From assembly GCF_015864825.1 (NCBI RefSeq), contig NZ_JADYWL010000005.1, positions 124,001-188,000 of the forward strand: 64,000 bases of DNA, read 5' to 3'. Shown here piece by piece: positions 54,366 through 63,434 of this stretch (its first letter is position 1; every line of letters begins with the position of its first letter). The position numbers and the translations under genes were made by a program. The notes below the pieces were generated by a model. It ran no database searches. It was not told the DNA's origin and saw only the letters and a program-made list of their open reading frames with translations. This DNA is from Psychrobacter sp. NZS113 (lineage in GTDB: Bacteria > Pseudomonadota > Gammaproteobacteria > Pseudomonadales > Moraxellaceae).

Positions 54366-54739
54366 GATATTGAGAGTTTCCTAACGACAAGAAGTGATGA
54401 GATAGAATTGCTTGATAGTATAATATGCAATATAAAGCAAAGACCAGTTAATATAAAAAGATAATAGTCATAAGTTGAGTCGACATCTACATTGTTCTAC
54501 TAAGGCGATGAATTATTCGTTCATGCAAACATTTAACATCATAAGATATTAGCAGGACTCAATAGACAATGACTGTCTTTTTAATAGATAGTGACTGTTT
54601 AATAGATAATGACTGTCTTTTTGAATAAAGTCAGTTTTTGAATAAGCCGATTCAATATCAAGTTAATGACTAAACGGTTCATATAGCGTGCAATCAATGC
54701 TCAATTGCTAGAGCATGTTCTTAATTTTAGAATGCGCTC
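54366..54739. other. Spacer upstream of mltD with a 22-bp tandem array
   Basis: Non-coding sequence upstream of mltD. Three consecutive copies of an AATAGAYARTGACTG unit (54561-54622; about 22, 18 and 22 bp) stand out. The rest shows no gene or clear promoter. Confidence 0.55.
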
Positions 54740-54913
54740 TAGGGCGTGTCCTCATTTTAGAAACGGTGATAAAAATGAGATAAATTGCAGTCAAACAAGT
54801 AAAACAGCGCAGATAATATCGAGATATTATTCAGCTATTTGACACCGTTTGGCAAAATTTAACCATTTTTAACCCATTTAGATTACCATCAATTGAATTG
54901 AGGACACACCCTA
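54740..54913 (+). repeat. 174-bp element with terminal inverted repeats, copy B
   Basis: It starts TAGGGCGTGTCCTCATTTTA and ends TTGAGGACACACCCTA. It is similar along its whole length to the reverse complement of the element at 36431-36616. It lies 10 nt from the stop of the minus-strand gene at 54923. Confidence 0.8.
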
Positions 54914-54922
54914 ATAAGCCGG

Positions 54923-55417
54923 CTAGTTAATCGTTATTTGTGATACCGCACGTAGCAGTACTGCATTGCCAGTTGATAGCGTCAAAGTCACTCTCGATGT
55001 AGTGACGAATGAGACCATTTGACCATCTTTTACCCAGCTTTCACTGGTAGTAACATTGGCTTTGGCTTGCTCACCCGTAATGACAATGTTGTCTACGGAG
55101 ATGTCATAACGATAGTTAGAGGTGTCATTCCAACTGTTTTGTAGCAGTTTCAAATAAGCATCTTTGTCCAAGCTAGTAGACTTGCCCTTTCTAGACAACG
55201 AAATCAGCGCATCATCAGAGACGAGACGAGCAACCTGACTGACATTTCGGCTATTTGCTGATGACTTCATTGCTGAGGCGTAATTTTGCACCAACGCTTC
55301 GGTCATGGTCGCTGCTTGCGCACTGATACTTACGGTACTTGCAATAGCTACCACAGTAGCCACGCCTGCGCCTTTGATTAATAGCGCCAAAAGCCCTTTT
55401 CCCCATAATCGTTTCAT
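54923..55417 (-). CDS. Exported NTF2-like small protein, function unknown
   Basis: A 164-aa protein with a signal peptide (MKRLWGKGLLALLIKGAG... cleavage near AQA-AT). The mature part has the helix-then-beta pattern of an NTF2/SnoaL-like fold (LVQNYASAMKSSANSRNVSQVARLVSDDALISL, then strands YRYDISVDNIVI, AKANVTTSESWV, MVSFVTTSRVTLTLS). No catalytic residues can be assigned. The start at 55417 has AAGGA 5 nt upstream; a TTG/ATG open further upstream (to 55453) has no support. It is a single-gene unit, between mltD and a CNNM transporter. Confidence 0.65.
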   Translation of the reverse strand: MKRLWGKGLLALLIKGAGVATVVAIASTVSISAQAATMTEALVQNYASAMKSSANSRNVSQVARLVSDDALISLSRKGKSTSLDKDAYLKLLQNSWNDTSNYRYDISVDNIVITGEQAKANVTTSESWVKDGQMVSFVTTSRVTLTLSTGNAVLLRAVSQITIN

Positions 55418-55552
55418 GATAATCCTTAGCAATACAGTTTCCGTTGTCGTCATATATTGATGACTAACGTGTTTCTATCATTTGATTCAACATATCGCTC
55501 AGCTACGCAATAGTAAACTAAGCAAATGCTGTTGGCTCTCATGCTTTGATTT

Positions 55553-55637
55553 GATAGTGATACTTTTTAGATAATGATATTTTTTAAATAATGATACTTC
55601 TTAGCTAACGAGACTTTTACATCGTAATAATCTTTAG
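55553..55637. repeat. Degenerate 17-bp tandem repeats (4-5 units)
   Basis: Consecutive units read GATAGTGATACTTTTTA, GATAATGATATTTTTTA, AATAATGATACTTCTTA and GCTAACGAGACTTTTAC, with a fainter fifth unit. They lie in the spacer about 136 bp upstream of the NTF2-like gene. The remainder of the spacer (55418-55953) contains only a 10-bp hairpin, TGAAGACTGA with TCAGTCTTCA, at 55860-55901. Confidence 0.7.
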
Positions 55638-55953
55638 CTAGATAGTAATACCTTTCAATAACTGTTTTTATCATCACGATATTTCTAATAGTCGCGATAG
55701 CGTTGTTGTATCATAGAGTGAGACTATCATTCAATTCTCACAGCTATGTGACACGCTGTGTAATTATTGCGAATATAAATACAGGCAAAGTGATCATCGT
55801 TAGCATACCGGTAGCATCATACTCTACACTTTTGTAATAAGTGTGCAAGTAGGCAGAAGTGAAGACTGAGTCATACTCTTCAAACTACGCTTCAGTCTTC
55901 ATTTCAGCTTTAACCTGCTACCTGTCAATCGATACTAATCTGACAACGTTAAC

Positions 55954-57234
55954 TTAGAGCCTAGTGTCTGTACTATTATTATCATAACGCTCATCATCAC
56001 TGAGTTTCATACCCAAACGCTCTACTCTTCTGTCCATCATTTGTCGAGCCAGTGCCTGCATGTCTTCAACGCGATCTATCTCATCCACAATCTCTAGACC
56101 CAATAAGGTCTCAAACACGTCTTCTAAAGTGACCAGACCTTTAACTTCACCATATTCACCGACAGTAATCGCGATATGAATACGGTTCTTTAGCATGAGC
56201 TCTAATAAATCAAACAGTTTCATTTTAGAGAATACAAAAGTAATTTCACGTTTGAACTGAGTCAGTGGCTTATCTACAGCGTGATTCACTTTTGCTAACA
56301 ACATATCTGTTTTTAATACAAAGCCAGTGACATTATCTAAGTCACCATCATAAATTGGTAATCGTGAGAACGTCAGCTTTGGGCGATCAACCAATAATTC
56401 GGCGACTGTTTTATTTTCCTCAAACGCGAGCATTACCGAACGCGGCGTCATAATATCTTCAACTTTAATGGCACCAAATGCCAGTAAGTTACGAATAATA
56501 CGTGATTCTAAAGGATCAATTTGCCCTGACTCTTCACCAATACTCGCAAGTGCCGCAAACTCACGACGGCTAAACGCTTGAGGTTCTTTGCCACGCACCA
56601 GTAATTTTGTCAAACGCTCTGAGACCCAAATGAGTGGGTATAACAGCAAGATAATACCGCGGACAAAATAAGCGACGATACCACTCAACTGACGCCAATA
56701 TACCGTACCTAACGTCTTTGGAATAATCTCAGATAAGAATAAAATAGCCAATGTCATGATGGCAGAGAACAGACCAAACCATGCGCTGCCAAAAACAATC
56801 GTCGCTTGAGCACCAGCACCGATAGAACCCAATGTATGAGCGACTGTATTCAATGTCAAAATAGCTGCCAACGACTGGTCGATATTATCAACCTTTAACC
56901 GTCTAAGCATATTTGCTTTTTTTGGATTGGTTTCTTGGACGTCAGCGATATAGGAGGGTGTCATGCTGAGTAATGCGGATTCTGCCAAGGAACAAACAAA
57001 CGAGATACCAATGGCAACAACCACAAAGAATATCAATAATAAAATATTGATAGCTGTAGGATCTGCTGAAGCATCAGCAGCAAATGCTGGGTAAGGTAGT
57101 AGCATTGCGAGTAACGCTAATAGCCCAAAAACAGGCTTCACACTTCTAAGACGTGCAAAACAGTGCAGCGTCGGAGGAGGTTTAGCTGACGCTTCTTTAT
57201 AAGCGCGCGGACGACATAAACGAGGTACAAACAT
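55954..57234 (-). CDS. CNNM/CorC-type membrane protein with CBS domains
   Basis: A 426-aa protein with the DUF21/CNNM transmembrane domain (about 60-250) containing FVCSLAESALLSMTPSYI and ILFLSEIIPKTLGTVYWRQL. Two CBS domains follow (MTPRSVMLAFEENKTV... RLPIYDGDLDNVTGFV... and the VTLEDVFETLLGLEIVDEID acidic motif). The family moves or regulates Mg2+/Co2+. A signal-like hydrophobic segment (VKPVFGLLALLAMLLPYPAFA) lies before the domain, after about 30 basic residues. The start is uncertain: the ATG at 57234 and a TTG at 57249 lack a clear ribosome-binding site. Confidence 0.85.
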   Translation of the reverse strand: MFVPRLCRPRAYKEASAKPPPTLHCFARLRSVKPVFGLLALLAMLLPYPAFAADASADPTAINILLLIFFVVVAIGISFVCSLAESALLSMTPSYIADVQETNPKKANMLRRLKVDNIDQSLAAILTLNTVAHTLGSIGAGAQATIVFGSAWFGLFSAIMTLAILFLSEIIPKTLGTVYWRQLSGIVAYFVRGIILLLYPLIWVSERLTKLLVRGKEPQAFSRREFAALASIGEESGQIDPLESRIIRNLLAFGAIKVEDIMTPRSVMLAFEENKTVAELLVDRPKLTFSRLPIYDGDLDNVTGFVLKTDMLLAKVNHAVDKPLTQFKREITFVFSKMKLFDLLELMLKNRIHIAITVGEYGEVKGLVTLEDVFETLLGLEIVDEIDRVEDMQALARQMMDRRVERLGMKLSDDERYDNNSTDTRL

Positions 57235-57815
57235 AAAAGTGGTGAACAAGTTGGGTAACCTAAACAGAAAAGAGAAAAAGGAATTTTAAGCAAACAGCAG
57301 CAGATATAGAAAGCAGATAGTAGTACCAAATTAAAAGTACATAGTGGTATCTGCTAACACTTTCTAGATAGCTACTTAAAGCTAACTTCATACTGCATAG
57401 TAGGCTTAATGACATTCCAATAAATAGTGGGCTAAATACAGCCAATTATTGCCATTTGATAGTAGCACTGATGCTGATATTTCACAATAAGTCGCTTTTT
57501 TTAAGTCTTTGCTTTTTGATACCTTGTATTACGCTACTATTGCCTAATATCCACTAAATATCTGAAATTTGCTATAATCGCAGCACTTTTTCATTACTTA
57601 CCGCATTGCAGTATAAATAACTTACGTGTTGTATTAGAAATACTATCATCAGAAATACTGTTATCAACAATACGGCCACTAGAAGTTATGACTGTTAGCT
57701 TGACAATTACCTTAAGAAAAACGTGTTCAGGCTATGATTAACAGTTACCAAGTCTGGGATTTTTTGTTACTATGCGTTTAATTTTATTATTATCCATGAC
57801 TTACTGAGAGAAATT
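57235..57815. other. Divergent spacer between CNNM transporter and yajC
   Basis: About 580 bp. The open frames on the minus strand here (up to 63 codons, some overlapping the transporter start) show no family resemblance. A candidate promoter for yajC lies at 57570-57578. Confidence 0.4.
57570..57578 (+). promoter_or_regulatory. Candidate extended -10 promoter for yajC-secD-secF
   Basis: TGCTATAAT combines a consensus -10 hexamer with a TGn extension. No good -35 hexamer is in register. It lies about 240 bp upstream of yajC. Confidence 0.4.
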
Positions 57816-58142
57816 ATGTTCTTATTCATTCAAGCTGCCCATGCTGCCGAAACTGCTGGTGCTGCGTCACTATTTGGTCAGATTCTACTGCCTGTTGCTT
57901 TTTTTGCGATTTTTTACTTCTTAGTTATTCGCCCACAGTCTAAGCGCACCAAAGAGCATCGTGCGATGGTCAATGCTTTGAGCGTTGGTAGCGAAATCAT
58001 TTTTGCTGGTGGCTTAATGGGTCGCATCAAAAACCTAGAAGGCGACTACGCAGTGGTTAGCTTAAATAATAATACTGATATCAAAGTACAACGTGCTTCT
58101 GTTATCTCAGTATTGCCTGCTGGCACTATCGAAAGCATTTAA
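57816..58142 (+). CDS. yajC: Sec translocon accessory protein YajC
   Basis: A 108-aa protein with one membrane helix (about 25-45) and the YajC signature FFAIFYFLVIRPQSKRTKEHRAMV, then VGSEIIFAGGLMGRIKNLEGDYAVV. It associates with SecD and SecF in the inner membrane. SecD follows after a spacer with a strong hairpin at 58203, so some transcripts may end before secD. The usual upstream tgt gene is not here. Confidence 0.93.
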   Translation: MFLFIQAAHAAETAGAASLFGQILLPVAFFAIFYFLVIRPQSKRTKEHRAMVNALSVGSEIIFAGGLMGRIKNLEGDYAVVSLNNNTDIKVQRASVISVLPAGTIESI

Positions 58143-58202
58143 TCATCAATCGTTTTTATGAATGATTGTATGATGGTCGTATCATCAGTAGATGTTATGA
58201 CT

Positions 58203-58235
58203 AAAAATGACCGTACATTATTTACGGTCATTTTT
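58203..58235 (+). terminator. Hairpin after yajC
   Basis: A 13-bp perfect stem, AAAAATGACCGTA with TACGGTCATTTTT, loop of 7, T5 run. It lies between yajC and secD and would attenuate read-through. The remaining 226 bp before secD show no gene. Confidence 0.8.
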
Positions 58236-58460
58236 CGCTATAAAGAAATGAGACAAAGCAGTATTGTAGATTGCTAGATAGTCTACATTTACTCTATTGA
58301 GTAGGTTGTTTTTATTTTTTGTTTTACTATCACCGCGGATGATCGCAATGGCACATGATGATGGCTTTATACGCCGCATTAAACCATTGCTATCGCTAAC
58401 TTCCCATCTGCTAACTTGTGGCCTACGTCGCCAGTTGTTTATCAACTTAAAGAAGTGATT

Positions 58461-60338
58461 ATGCAATATCCCGCTTGGAAATACTTACTTATTACCGTCG
58501 TGATACTCATTGCCGGTCTATATGCTGCCCCTAACCTCTATCCTGACGAGCCCGCTGTGCAGATTACGAGTGCTGCCGCAGGTACACAGCTGTCTGAAGA
58601 GATATTAACGCAGTCTCAAAGCTTACTCGAAGAAGCCGGTCTGAATAACCATGATGGCACATTTGAGGGCAATAGTGCGCTGGTTCGTCTTGACAATTCA
58701 GTCGATCAGCTAAAGGCGCAAGAAGTGCTACGTCAAAATTTGGGCGAAAACTATGTGGTCGCTCTCAACTTAGCACAGACAACACCGCAGTGGTTACGTG
58801 ACATCGGCGCAAAACCGATGAAGCTTGGTCTCGATTTACGTGGTGGTGTGCGCTTTGTGCTCGAAGTCGATATGGACAAGGCACTTGAGCAGCGTTTGAC
58901 AGGTGCTAGTAGTGACATGCGTCGCGAGCTGCGTGCTGAAAGCATTGCAGTCAAAGGTATCAAGACCGAAGATCAAAGCGTGGTACTACATTTCGCTGAT
59001 ACAGATACTCGTAACCGTGCACAGAACATCCTACAAGGATCGATGGGCACCACGTTTAGCTTGCAATCTTCTATTGATGATCAAGGTCCTGCATTACTCT
59101 TAGCATATAACGATGCGACACTCGACGAAATCAATAGCTATGCCGTCAACCAAAACTTAACGACACTACGTAACCGTATTGCTGAACTTGGTGTTACTGA
59201 AGCCTTAGTTCAGTCACAGGGTGCCAATCGTATCGTCGTAGAGTTGCCAGGTGTACAGGATACTGCAGAAGCAAAACGTGTTCTTGGACGTACTGCAAAC
59301 CTTGAATTCCGTATGGTGGCAGAAGATGCCGACAACTATACAGGTGGCATTCCTCCAGCGGGTACTGAAGCGTTCCCGTTTGAGACACTAGATGGCCCGC
59401 CTGTATTGCTCGAACGTCAAGCGATTGTCAGCGGTGATAAAGTAACCAATGCTCAAACTGGCTTGGATGAAAGCGGTCTACCTGAAGTAAGTATTACGTT
59501 GGACACTGCGGGCGGCAAGCTCATGCAGAATGCCACTCGTACGGCTGTTGGTAAACAGATGGCTGTATTGTTCATTGAAAACAAGCAAAGAATCACTTAT
59601 GAAGAAGACCCAGTCACTGGCGAGACTGAAGAGATACGTACGCCTTACGCTGAAACCAAGGTCATTAACCGTGCCAACATTCAAGCAGTACTAGGCTCCT
59701 CTTTCCGCATCACTGGGCTAGATAGTAGTGCTGAAGCCGCTGAGCTTGCACTGTTACTGCGTTCAGGAGCACTGGCGGCACCGATGTACTTTGTAGAAGA
59801 ACGCACCATTGGTCCATCACTGGGTCAAGAGAACATTGAAAAAGGTTTATTCTCTACGCAAGTCGGCTATCTACTAGTCTTTGCGTTTATGATTATCTTC
59901 TATCGTCTGTTTGGTGTCATCGCTAACGTCGCACTGGCAGTCAACGTGATTATTATCATCTCTATCATGTCAATCCTAGGCTCATCACTTACCCTACCCG
60001 GTATTGCTGGTATTGTCTTGACCATTGGTATGGCAGTTGATGCAAACGTGCTGATCTTTGAGCGAATACGTGAAGAGATTGCAAACGGAGTACGGCCGAA
60101 GTCCGCTATCGTGGCAGGTTTTGACCGAGCTTTTAGTAGTATTTTCGATGCCAACATTACAACTTTATTGGTCGCATTTATCTTATTTGCGATTGGTACT
60201 GGTCCGATTAAAGGCTTTGCGATCACGCTAGCTATTGGTATTATCAGCTCGCTGTTTACGGCTATTCTGGTCACACGTGCGCTGGTACAAGTTGCTTATG
60301 GCAAGCGTAAATCCATCAAACGTCTGAGCATCGGTTAG
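58461..60338 (+). CDS. secD: Protein translocase subunit SecD
   Basis: A 625-aa RND-type subunit. An N-terminal helix (WKYLLITVVILIAGLYA) leads to a long periplasmic region with the conserved LGLDLRGGVRFVLEVD, LRNRIAELGVTEALVQSQG and RIVVELPGV segments. Five helices follow at the C-terminus with IAGIVLTIGMAVDANVLIFERIREE (the conserved Asp for proton coupling). I start at the ATG at 58461, matching homologues; the frame is open 15 codons further upstream. secF starts 9 nt after the stop. SecDF uses the proton gradient to pull secreted proteins through SecYEG. Confidence 0.95.
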   Translation: MQYPAWKYLLITVVILIAGLYAAPNLYPDEPAVQITSAAAGTQLSEEILTQSQSLLEEAGLNNHDGTFEGNSALVRLDNSVDQLKAQEVLRQNLGENYVVALNLAQTTPQWLRDIGAKPMKLGLDLRGGVRFVLEVDMDKALEQRLTGASSDMRRELRAESIAVKGIKTEDQSVVLHFADTDTRNRAQNILQGSMGTTFSLQSSIDDQGPALLLAYNDATLDEINSYAVNQNLTTLRNRIAELGVTEALVQSQGANRIVVELPGVQDTAEAKRVLGRTANLEFRMVAEDADNYTGGIPPAGTEAFPFETLDGPPVLLERQAIVSGDKVTNAQTGLDESGLPEVSITLDTAGGKLMQNATRTAVGKQMAVLFIENKQRITYEEDPVTGETEEIRTPYAETKVINRANIQAVLGSSFRITGLDSSAEAAELALLLRSGALAAPMYFVEERTIGPSLGQENIEKGLFSTQVGYLLVFAFMIIFYRLFGVIANVALAVNVIIIISIMSILGSSLTLPGIAGIVLTIGMAVDANVLIFERIREEIANGVRPKSAIVAGFDRAFSSIFDANITTLLVAFILFAIGTGPIKGFAITLAIGIISSLFTAILVTRALVQVAYGKRKSIKRLSIG

Positions 60339-60347
60339 GAGAACATT

Positions 60348-61607
60348 ATGGCTATCGAGAATAAAAATCCTCTAGAACAGCAGAATAGTCCAGATCGAAA
60401 TGGTTCAGGCGGCTCAAATGGCGATGGAAACAAAGCAAGCACGCGCCGCCGTAACAAACCACGCCGTGATGGTAAAGGTAGCAATACTAAGACCAACAAC
60501 CCTACCACCGCGCAACCGAGTAACAGTAAAACTCGTCGCGGTGGCAAAGGGGCTGGCAAAGACAGTCAAGCACTGGCCACTCAAGCAACTGATCCTAACC
60601 TAACAACAGGGGATGCGGCAGATGATGCGGCAGCACAGGCTGAAGGTGGTATCAAAGCCATTGGCAACCAGCGTATCATTCCTTTTATGAAGATAGAAAA
60701 GCCGATGGCAATTTTATCTTTATTGATGGTCATTGGTAGTATCATTGCTATCGCCGTAAACGGTCTGAACTTAGGGCTTGATTTTACGGGCGGCGTCTCA
60801 GCAGATGTGCGTTATGAGCAGTCTGTTGAACAAGTTGATGTTGTCAATGCCCTAGCCGATAACGGTTTCGATGATGCTGTTGTACAGTATTTAGGAACAT
60901 CACAAGAGCTTCTGATTCGCCTACCACCTCAGTCTGATAATGTTGATGGGCTAAATACCAGTCTGACCAAAGCATTGACCTTGGCTGATAATAGCGTTGA
61001 AATCAGTAACGTCAATATTATCGGTAGTCAGGTCGGTAGCGAAGTCTATTTAAACTCAGTGATGTCGTTAGCACTAGCGCTAGCTTGTATGCTTGGTTAT
61101 GTTGCCTTACGTTTCCAATTCAAATTATCCCTTGGTGCAGTCATGTCGCTATTTCATGATGCGGTTGTCACTATTGGTGTGTTTGCCCTATTTGGCTTTC
61201 CATTCGACTTAACTGTGTTGGCAGCTATTTTGGCATTGATTGGTTACTCGTTGAACGATACCATTGTTGTTTATGACCGTATCCGTGAGAATTTCCGTCG
61301 CGTCCGCGGTATCACGCCGCGTCAGACTATCGACTTGTCTTTGACAGAGACGCTGCGCCGTACGATTATGACCATCTCAACGGTATTGTTAGTAGTATTA
61401 GCCATGCTATTCTTAGGTGGTGATGGTCTATACTGGTTCTCAGTTGCACTCTTCATTGGTCTAATTGCTGGTACTTACTCATCAACTTATATCGCAAGTT
61501 CGATTCCGTTACGTATGGGTCTATCTCGTGATGACTTTGTCGTAAAAGTAAAACCAGAGTTTGAAGAAGAAATCGTTACTTTTAACGATCCAAAAATGTT
61601 TGAATAA
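60348..61607 (+). CDS. secF: Protein translocase subunit SecF, with basic N-terminal extension
   Basis: A 419-aa SecF. The conserved part begins near residue 105 (FMKIEKPMAILSLLMVIGSIIAIAVNGLNLGLDFTGGVSADV) and includes LAAILALIGYSLNDTIVVYDRIREN and LRRTIMTISTVLLVVLAMLFLGG. Before it lies a roughly 100-residue low-complexity cytoplasmic tail rich in Asn, Ser, Lys and Arg (for example RRNKPRRDGKGSN), which E. coli SecF lacks. TAGGAGAA, containing the secD stop, is the ribosome-binding site, so the pair is translationally coupled. Confidence 0.94.
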   Translation: MAIENKNPLEQQNSPDRNGSGGSNGDGNKASTRRRNKPRRDGKGSNTKTNNPTTAQPSNSKTRRGGKGAGKDSQALATQATDPNLTTGDAADDAAAQAEGGIKAIGNQRIIPFMKIEKPMAILSLLMVIGSIIAIAVNGLNLGLDFTGGVSADVRYEQSVEQVDVVNALADNGFDDAVVQYLGTSQELLIRLPPQSDNVDGLNTSLTKALTLADNSVEISNVNIIGSQVGSEVYLNSVMSLALALACMLGYVALRFQFKLSLGAVMSLFHDAVVTIGVFALFGFPFDLTVLAAILALIGYSLNDTIVVYDRIRENFRRVRGITPRQTIDLSLTETLRRTIMTISTVLLVVLAMLFLGGDGLYWFSVALFIGLIAGTYSSTYIASSIPLRMGLSRDDFVVKVKPEFEEEIVTFNDPKMFE

Positions 61608-61654
61608 ATGTTGAATGGTATTCAAACACAATGGTAGGTCGCTAGCTAGAATGT

Positions 61655-61757
61655 TATAGTCAGTCCAACATAAATTAGATACAGACAGGCGCGTAAAGTA
61701 CTAATAGTAGACTGAGCAAGCCTGACACCTTATTTAATTTATATAATATTAGCTATA
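61655..61757. repeat. Possible degenerate member of the 107-bp element family
   Basis: It begins TATAGTCAGTCCAACATAAAT and ends ATATAATATTAGCTATA; the ends fit the family's inverted-repeat pattern loosely, but the interior could not be aligned. It lies in the 306-bp spacer between secF and the MATE gene. Confidence 0.3.
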
Positions 61758-61793
61758 AAAATTGTCATAAATAACAGTAGTAACGTTTAAATC

Positions 61794-61832
61794 AAAGCAC
61801 CTGACTCATGAATAATGAGTCTAGGTGCTTTT
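61794..61832 (+). terminator. Terminator of secD-secF
   Basis: AAAGCACCT-ACTCAT pairs with ATGAGT-AGGTGCTTT (small internal mismatches), loop of 5, followed by a T4 run. Confidence 0.72.
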
Positions 61833-61913
61833 GTCTTTGTAGCTATGTTTGTCATAAACAGCAAATATGCTACGCTCAATCCTTGTTGGGTTTTAAGTAT
61901 AAACGAGCCAAAA

Positions 61914-63332
61914 ATGACTACCCCCATATCTAGTCCAATGCCACCCATCGATACCCGTTACGCACGTATTATCGCCATAGCTTTACCTGTATTATTGGCC
62001 AATCTTGCCATGCCGCTGCAAAGCGTTATCGATACAGCGATCGTCGGTAATATGAATGATACGGCTAAACTTGCTGGTATGGGACTCGCGATACAGTTGT
62101 TGTCGTTGTTGCTCGTCAGTTTTAACTTCTTACAATACGCATCGTCCGGACTGTCAGCACAAGCAATGGGACAACTGGCCAATCATACCAACAATGCTAC
62201 AAACGGTACGGTAACGTCAGTTAATACAGCACCTTCACCCCTACTGTCTATCTTGCAACGTGCTTTGCTTCTGGCTTTTGGTATCGGTGCTATCTTGCTA
62301 TTGGCAAAACCCTGGTTGATAGATTTTGGTTTACAGGCGCTATCAGCCAATCCAGATAGTGGACGTGCTGCACAGACTTACTTAGATGTTAGGTTTTGGG
62401 GCGTGATTGCTGAGCTGATGAACTTTGCATTTATTGGTTGGTTTGCAGGGCAAGGTAAAACTCGCTATATGCTGTATCAACAAGGTTTTATTGCCATACT
62501 CAATATTGTCCTGACTTTGCTTTTTGTTTTTACGATGAAAATGGGGTTGGTCGGTGTGGCGTTAGGTACGACCATTGCCTTTTGGTTTGGTGTATTACTG
62601 GCATTGTGGTTAAGTCGTCATCATCTACAAATATCTTGGCAGGCTTTGTTTACCGCTGATAAGCAATACTTTACTAAAGAGCGAATACTTAGGCTATTTT
62701 CATTAAATAAAGACATCTTCATTCGTACGCTTATTTTAACTTTGAGTTTTGCTTGGATTACTCGTCTCTCTGCTCAAAGCGGTGATGTCATACTGGCGGC
62801 CAATGCTATCTTACTCCAAGTCCTGAGTATCTCAGCCTTTGCCCTTGATGGTGTTGCGGTATCTGCTGAGACGTTAAGTGGTCAAGCGGCTGGGCGCAGA
62901 GATTGGCCACGTTTTCGTATTATTATCAAGCGCACAGGTATTGTTAGCTACGGACTTGCCATTGCCTTAAGTGCAATATGGTGGCTTGCAATGCCGACAT
63001 ATTTGGAATTTATGACCAATATCGAGACCGTCTTCACGCTGGCATATCACTACCATCTTTATGCCGTACTACTGCCCCTTGTCGGGGTCGGTGCCTATTG
63101 GTTAGATGGTATATTTTTTGGCTTAACGGCTGGTCATGTGATCCGTAATGCCGCTCTGATACTTGCCGTTATATTTTTTCCGCTCAGCTGGCTTCTCTAT
63201 CAGCAGTGGGGCATGACTGGTATTTGGTTAAGTGTATGGTGCTTATTATTGCTTAGGCTAATTATTTTAGGTGGCTTTCTGTACCACGCGCATCAAACAG
63301 GCAGCTACGAAAAGCTACAGCCTGAACCTTAA
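61914..63332 (+). CDS. MATE-family efflux transporter (DinF-like)
   Basis: A 472-aa inner-membrane antiporter with 12 hydrophobic segments. The first helix (IAIALPVLLANLAMPLQSVIDTAIVG) and FNFLQYASSGLSAQAMGQ match the DinF branch of MATE proteins rather than NorM. The second half repeats the pattern (DVILAANAILLQVLSISAFALDGVAVSAETLSGQAAG). I start at the ATG at 61914, where homology begins; the frame is open 33 codons earlier but passes through the terminator. DinF homologues export cationic drugs or protect against oxidative stress; substrate unknown. Confidence 0.86.
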   Translation: MTTPISSPMPPIDTRYARIIAIALPVLLANLAMPLQSVIDTAIVGNMNDTAKLAGMGLAIQLLSLLLVSFNFLQYASSGLSAQAMGQLANHTNNATNGTVTSVNTAPSPLLSILQRALLLAFGIGAILLLAKPWLIDFGLQALSANPDSGRAAQTYLDVRFWGVIAELMNFAFIGWFAGQGKTRYMLYQQGFIAILNIVLTLLFVFTMKMGLVGVALGTTIAFWFGVLLALWLSRHHLQISWQALFTADKQYFTKERILRLFSLNKDIFIRTLILTLSFAWITRLSAQSGDVILAANAILLQVLSISAFALDGVAVSAETLSGQAAGRRDWPRFRIIIKRTGIVSYGLAIALSAIWWLAMPTYLEFMTNIETVFTLAYHYHLYAVLLPLVGVGAYWLDGIFFGLTAGHVIRNAALILAVIFFPLSWLLYQQWGMTGIWLSVWCLLLLRLIILGGFLYHAHQTGSYEKLQPEP

Positions 63333-63386
63333 TGCTACTCTCAACTATATGCTATTGAATAACGTATTTTTATGAAGTGTTTGTAA

Positions 63387-63405
63387 TATAGTCGGTTCAA
63401 TATAA
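63387..63405. repeat. Solo end of the 107-bp element family
   Basis: TATAGTCGGTTCAATATAA is identical, in reverse complement, to the outer end of the diverged copy at 35349-35455. No second end was found nearby. Confidence 0.5.
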
Positions 63406-63434
63406 TTTGAACACAAAGACAATTAGGATATTCC

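Noticed and set aside
57138..57445. Two short minus-strand frames near the CNNM gene start
   Set aside because: They overlap the transporter start in other frames or lie in A+T-rich spacer, with no ribosome-binding site or family match.
58416..58460. Upstream start for secD
   Set aside because: It adds 15 residues that no SecD has; the ATG at 58461 starts the first membrane helix normally.
59900..60274. 124-codon antisense frame inside secD
   Set aside because: It is the mirror of strongly conserved SecD membrane helices; its apparent residues follow from codon bias of the real gene.
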